Notes under the pieces: generated by a model
Told to the model about the DNA's origin: nothing
Databases searched by the model: none
Seen by the model: only the letters and a program-made list of their open reading frames with translations
Assembly: GCA_002309575.1 (NCBI GenBank)
Contig: DBXP01000050.1
Span: 1 to 45,563, forward strand
Origin: a bacterium UBP6_UBA1209
Lineage (GTDB): Bacteria; UBP6; UBA1177
Direction: 5' to 3'
DNA length: 45,563 nt
Translations under genes and position numbers: made by a program
Shown here: one piece after another, positions 41,743 to 45,563 of the stretch
How the letters are laid out: every line of letters begins with the position of its first letter
Numbering within the stretch: the first letter of the stretch is position 1

Positions 41743-44700
41743 ATGAAAAGATTTTTAGTTTTAATGTGTGTTCTTGCGGCGCTGCTTTCGTGCAGCAAGT
41801 CGAAAAATAACGATTCTCCGTGCAACGGCATCGACTGCAGCGGGCACGGCAGGTGCGATGACTCCAGCGGACATGCAGTCTGCGTCTGCGAAGATGATTT
41901 TGTCCCAGTTGCATTCCCGCCCGACTGCATCGAGGAGGGCAAGGTCTGTGCCGATGTCGAGTGCGATGACTGGGAAGAGTGCTTAAACGGTGAATGCAGA
42001 CCGAAGAAGGGCAAATGCTCCAAAGACGGCGACTGCAGCGGAACACAAAAATGCGATACGGAGAACCACGACTGCGTGGCGGCGTGCGATCTGATCGACT
42101 GCGGCGGCCACGGCGAGTGTTCTGAGGGAGCGGCTTACGGCAGCGGTTACGGCAGCGGTTACGGCAGCGGAAGCAGCTACCAGAGCGGACTTCACTGCAA
42201 CTGCGAAGCCGGATACATCGAAAAGTTCGAAGACGATTATCCTACCTGCGTCAGTGAGGACGGAGGAGATTCTGCTCCTGACGGGGATACCGGCGGAGAT
42301 ACCGGTGAGGAGGGGCCGTGCAACGGCGTTAACTGCGGCGGTTACGGCAAATGCGTCGCCGAAGACGGCGAGCCGAAATGCGACTGCTACGACGGCTACA
42401 TAGAAGACGGGCTCAACTGCGTTCCTGATCCCTGCTCCGGTGTAGAATGTGAAGAGTGGGAGGTCTGCTCCGAGGGCAACTGCCAGCTTGACGAGGGCCG
42501 CTGCGTAGGGACATCCGACTGCGGAGGCGGCGAAGCCTGCGATATTCTTGAACATACCTGCCAGACTGATTTCTGCGCAACTGTCAACTGCGGGAACGGC
42601 GGCGTGTGCACTGTCGAAAACGGCTCGGCGGTCTGCAACTGCCCGCACGGTTTCTATGAGAGCAACTCGGCATGTGTTCCGATAACTTCCCAGGAACCCG
42701 GCTGGGTCGGAGTCCAGTGGCCCTTCACGATCACGAAGATGAAAGACGAAGACCCCGACAAGGTCTACGGTCAGATCTGGGTCGATGGTCAGACCGGCTC
42801 AGGCTTTCCCCAGCATACGGAATGGAAGGCTCAGCTTCTCTACAAAAAGGGGACAGGAAGTGCCGAATATCCGGTGATCGCAGGGACCTGGAATAAGGTC
42901 GACGCGGTCTTCAACGCGGAGCACTCCGGTGACAACAACCACGAATATATGGCTGATTTCCCGACTGACAAAGCCGGAAGCTTTATCTATATCTTCAGGA
43001 TCTCGCTGGACGGCGGCACGAGCTGGTGGTACGGCGACAAAGGTGTCGGTGAGAACATGGAACCCGGCCCGAAATTCATAACTTCTTCGGACAACCATCC
43101 CGGAAAGGCGACGGTCAATGAACCTCCGAAGGTCCTGCTGAAGCTTGAGAATTACTCCAGGACTGCAGATTCGCTTCATTTCGAGCTTGTCTACCAAGGC
43201 ACGACTCCGATCGATTTCGCTGCTTCGAAAGTTACGATGAACAACGAAGTCCAGGATGCTTCCGCCCTTTATGACGAGGAGCAGTCACGCTTCGTCGTCA
43301 ACGAGACTTCGCTTTCGCCGAACAAATACAGCTGGCTTTTCAGACTTGTCGATACCACCGGCAGCAGGATCGAGCCCTTCTTTGTTCCGATCTGGGTCGG
43401 CGAGGGTGTCGATTTTGCGGATTTCGGCTGGCGCGACGCGTTCGTCTATCAGATCATGACTGACCGTTTCCTTGACGGCGATCCTAGCAACAATGTCCCG
43501 GCAAGCGAGTTCCCGCATGTGACGGAGGATCTCGAAAAGTGGAAAGGCGGCGATTTCCGTGGGATCATCAAAAAAATCGAAGAGGGGTACTTCACCGATA
43601 TGGGCGTAAACGCGCTCTGGATAAGCTCGCCGATCCTCAACCCCCACAGAGAGAGCAAGGGCGGCACCGCATCCAACCAGAGCGAGGTCTACTTCACGAG
43701 TTACCATGCATACCACCCGGTTGCGACAGGCGTGAACTTCGAAGATGACCTCGGCTACGACAACGAGGGGATCGACACGGCGTTCGGTACGGCTGCCGAG
43801 CTCCACGAGCTTGTTGAAAAGGCTCACGAACGCGGCATCAGGGTCATTCCCGATTTCGCGGCGAACCACGTCCACAGCGACGCAAAGCTCTATCAGCTGC
43901 ACAAAAACGACGGCTGGTTCTATCCGCAGGTGGCGTGTGCGGACGGCAACAACTGGGAAGACCACAGGATCGACTGCTGGTTCACCCCCTACATGCCGGA
44001 TTTCAACTACGGCTCCAATCCGGATGCCCGCAAGACCGTTATCGACCACGCGATCTGGCTTATCCAGAACTTCAACCTTGACGGCTTCCGTGCAGATGCC
44101 CTCAAGCACATGGACGATATATTCATAATCGAGCTCAGAACGGCGTTTAAAGAGAGGATCGAGACGACTGTCACAGACCACGATTCGCCGGACGAGGCCG
44201 AGGTCTTCTACACTGTCGGCGAGTCTCTCGGCGGTGACTGGCCGCGCTATCACACGAGACCGAACATGGTCCAGGGACAGGTCAGCGACCAGTATTTCTA
44301 CAATGTCCGCGACAACATCTTCTACGGAGGCAACTACGCCGATCTGGCATCGCGGGCTATCAACCTCGACACGACCTATCAGAGCGTCGGCGGCAACGGC
44401 GGCGGCTATCCGGGAGCTGTCATGGGCAACTTCTTCGGCAACCACGATCAGGACCGCGCCCTTACCTTCTGCAACGGCGACTACAACAAGCTGAAACATG
44501 CTCAGACCCTGCTTCTTACTTCACCGATAAACATCCCGATGCTCTATCAGGGCGATGATATCGGCATGACCGGCTGGGCAGAGAACGGCTTCGACGGCGG
44601 AAGACGCAAAGTTATGAAGTTTACAGGGCTTTCCGACGATGAACAGGCTGCTCTCAGCCACGTTAAAAAGCTCGGCAAATTCAGAAAGCAGCACCCGGCT

Positions 44701-44928
44701 CTGCGTCATTCGACAAGGACGACCTGCCACTCGGACAGCAATGTATGGCTCTACAAATTCGAATATAACGGCGATACCGTTATCGCGGGCATCAACAAGG
44801 GCGGAAGCGCCTACACCGGCAGCTGCGGCATCAGCGGCACCTTCACGAGCTTTGAAGGCGGCACTGTCAACGTCCAGAACGGTCAGGTAACGATTCCGGC
44901 AAACGGCAGCCTTGTGATCGGAAAGTGA
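41743..44928 (+). CDS. Surface GH13 alpha-amylase-family lipoprotein with EGF-like array
   Basis: A 1061-residue lipoprotein (lipobox LLSC, Cys17). Residues about 25-310 are EGF-like, Cys-rich modules (for example CSGHGRCDDSSGHAVCVC), interrupted by a GSGY repeat and an acidic DGDTGGDTGEE stretch. Residues about 320-550 hold two beta-sandwich-like domains. The GH13 barrel starts near residue 556. Conserved regions: VIPDFAANHVH (I), GFRADALKH (II, nucleophile about Asp784), VGESLGG (III, acid/base about Glu826) and FFGNHDQDR (IV, about Asp902). A C-terminal beta domain follows. All three catalytic acids are present, so it should cut alpha-glucans at the cell surface. Exact product specificity is not predictable. 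The ribosome site is GGAGGAGAT. pyrF starts 7 bases later. Confidence 0.93.
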   Translation: MKRFLVLMCVLAALLSCSKSKNNDSPCNGIDCSGHGRCDDSSGHAVCVCEDDFVPVAFPPDCIEEGKVCADVECDDWEECLNGECRPKKGKCSKDGDCSGTQKCDTENHDCVAACDLIDCGGHGECSEGAAYGSGYGSGYGSGSSYQSGLHCNCEAGYIEKFEDDYPTCVSEDGGDSAPDGDTGGDTGEEGPCNGVNCGGYGKCVAEDGEPKCDCYDGYIEDGLNCVPDPCSGVECEEWEVCSEGNCQLDEGRCVGTSDCGGGEACDILEHTCQTDFCATVNCGNGGVCTVENGSAVCNCPHGFYESNSACVPITSQEPGWVGVQWPFTITKMKDEDPDKVYGQIWVDGQTGSGFPQHTEWKAQLLYKKGTGSAEYPVIAGTWNKVDAVFNAEHSGDNNHEYMADFPTDKAGSFIYIFRISLDGGTSWWYGDKGVGENMEPGPKFITSSDNHPGKATVNEPPKVLLKLENYSRTADSLHFELVYQGTTPIDFAASKVTMNNEVQDASALYDEEQSRFVVNETSLSPNKYSWLFRLVDTTGSRIEPFFVPIWVGEGVDFADFGWRDAFVYQIMTDRFLDGDPSNNVPASEFPHVTEDLEKWKGGDFRGIIKKIEEGYFTDMGVNALWISSPILNPHRESKGGTASNQSEVYFTSYHAYHPVATGVNFEDDLGYDNEGIDTAFGTAAELHELVEKAHERGIRVIPDFAANHVHSDAKLYQLHKNDGWFYPQVACADGNNWEDHRIDCWFTPYMPDFNYGSNPDARKTVIDHAIWLIQNFNLDGFRADALKHMDDIFIIELRTAFKERIETTVTDHDSPDEAEVFYTVGESLGGDWPRYHTRPNMVQGQVSDQYFYNVRDNIFYGGNYADLASRAINLDTTYQSVGGNGGGYPGAVMGNFFGNHDQDRALTFCNGDYNKLKHAQTLLLTSPINIPMLYQGDDIGMTGWAENGFDGGRRKVMKFTGLSDDEQAALSHVKKLGKFRKQHPALRHSTRTTCHSDSNVWLYKFEYNGDTVIAGINKGGSAYTGSCGISGTFTSFEGGTVNVQNGQVTIPANGSLVIGK
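42136..42171 (+). repeat. Three 12-base units coding Tyr-Gly-Ser-Gly
   Basis: TACGGCAGCGGT occurs three times in tandem; the last copy ends GGA. The encoded YGSG run lies in an EGF-like module of the amylase lipoprotein. The near-identity of the copies points to recent slippage. Confidence 0.9.
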
Positions 44929-44935
44929 GGAAGAG

Positions 44936-45563
44936 ATGAAGTCTAAGATTTTTGTCGCGCTTGATGTCGAAAGCAAGGAGAAGGCCCTTGAGATCGTCGG
45001 AGATCTGAAAGGTCTGGGAGCCTGCTTCAAAATCGGTAAGCAGCTTTTCACATCCACCGGTCCGGATCTTGTCCGCGAAATCGTCGGCATGGGCGAGGAT
45101 GTCTTTCTGGATCTCAAATACCACGATATCCCGAATACCGTCGCCAAGGCCGGGCTTGCCGCTGCGGCTCTCGGCGTTAAGATCTTCAACGTCCACGCGT
45201 CAGGCGGCAGAAAGATGATGGAGGCTGTCCGAAACGAGATGGACAAACTTACGGATCCGCCGATGGTGCTGGCCGTCACCGTCCTCACAAGTATGGGCGA
45301 CGACGATCTGCGAGAGGTCGGAATAGATGCTGCGGCGCGGGATCAGGTCGCAAGGCTTGCCCTTCTCGCAAAGGCTTCCGGCATGGACGGAGTCGTCGCA
45401 AGTCCGCTTGAGATCGGGCTTGTCCGCGAGACCTGCGGCAGTGATTTCAAGATCCTCACTCCCGGGATCCGGCCGAAGAGCGCGGCAGCGAACGACCAGA
45501 CCAGGATCGCGACTCCGCACGACGCGATAGCAGCCGGCGCCGATTTTCTGGTCATCGGCAGGA
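44936..45563 (+). CDS. pyrF: Orotidine 5'-phosphate decarboxylase, 3' end cut off by the window
   Basis: 209 codons of a PyrF that runs off the window. It makes UMP from OMP, the last step of de novo pyrimidine synthesis. Visible: FVALDVES at the first strand, the catalytic DLKYHDIPNTV (DxKxxD) near residue 60, VTVLTSMG, DGVVASPLE and the phosphate-binding TPGIRPKSA...DQTRIATPHDAI...GADFLVIGR. Nearly the whole 230-residue protein is present. The ATG at 44936 has a GAGGAAGAG site and is 7 bases after the amylase stop, so the two may share a transcript. Confidence 0.95.
   Translation, partial: MKSKIFVALDVESKEKALEIVGDLKGLGACFKIGKQLFTSTGPDLVREIVGMGEDVFLDLKYHDIPNTVAKAGLAAAALGVKIFNVHASGGRKMMEAVRNEMDKLTDPPMVLAVTVLTSMGDDDLREVGIDAAARDQVARLALLAKASGMDGVVASPLEIGLVRETCGSDFKILTPGIRPKSAAANDQTRIATPHDAIAAGADFLVIGR

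Noticed and set aside
43285..44499. 404-codon antisense open frame in the amylase gene
   Set aside because: It lies opposite the GH13 catalytic domain with all motifs intact; no start signal or family match.

Overview
The window looks like a gene-dense stretch of chromosome from a Gram-negative bacterium of the Myxococcota / former Deltaproteobacteria type. The evidence is the style of its secreted proteins: MopE-type Asp/Cys metal-binding motifs, DUF4215 (myxococcal Cys-rich) repeats, EGF-like arrays, DUF1566 domains, FGE-like lipoproteins and a zinc-ribbon/TPR protein. The exact lineage cannot be fixed from sequence alone. No rRNA, tRNA, CRISPR or intact mobile element was seen. Strong GGAGG ribosome sites are common and a few genes start with TTG.

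Layout. 1-3629 (minus): a truncated lipoprotein and a 1083-residue lipoprotein alternating EGF-like and DUF1566 modules. 3784-4554 (plus): a YdfG-like dehydrogenase. 9080-4716 (minus): dus, a shrunken NtrC/Fis-like regulator, thiE and an EF-G2 paralogue. 9207-10292 (plus): an FGE-like lipoprotein. 12588-10307 (minus): a ComEC core protein, a coiled-coil membrane protein and rpiB. 12727-16640 (plus): a DUF4412-like exported protein, an (SDTG)n lipoprotein, a divergent phosphoglycerate kinase and an apparently inactive LytM-like protein. 16681-16858 (minus): debris of an IS3-family transposase. 18082-16859 (minus): a CAP-domain lipoprotein. 18204-22491 (plus): a subtilase followed by a PNGase F-like lipoprotein. 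30658-22495 (minus): coaBC, a DtxR-family regulator, a cyclic-nucleotide-domain regulator, a giant zinc-ribbon/TPR protein, coaD and an M23 endopeptidase. 30864-39287 (plus): the translation operon rimP-nusA-ylxR/L7Ae-infB-rbfA, ending in a class A penicillin-binding protein. 39321-45563 (plus): a gingipain-like (C25) protease, an EGF-armed GH13 amylase lipoprotein and the start of pyrF.

How it fits together. Housekeeping genes for translation, CoA, thiamine, pyrimidine and cell-wall synthesis are interleaved with a surface-degradation set: two proteases, an N-glycanase-like protein, an amylase, a CAP protein and several Cys-rich lipoproteins. Seven lipoproteins share an acidic or Ser/Gly-rich tether after the lipidated Cys. 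The two non-lipidated proteases instead share an unusual C-terminal end, Gly-Cys-Ser plus four hydrophobic residues. I consider that shared end, the dus/NtrC-like/Fis gene, and the subtilase/PNGase F-like pair the observations most worth following up.
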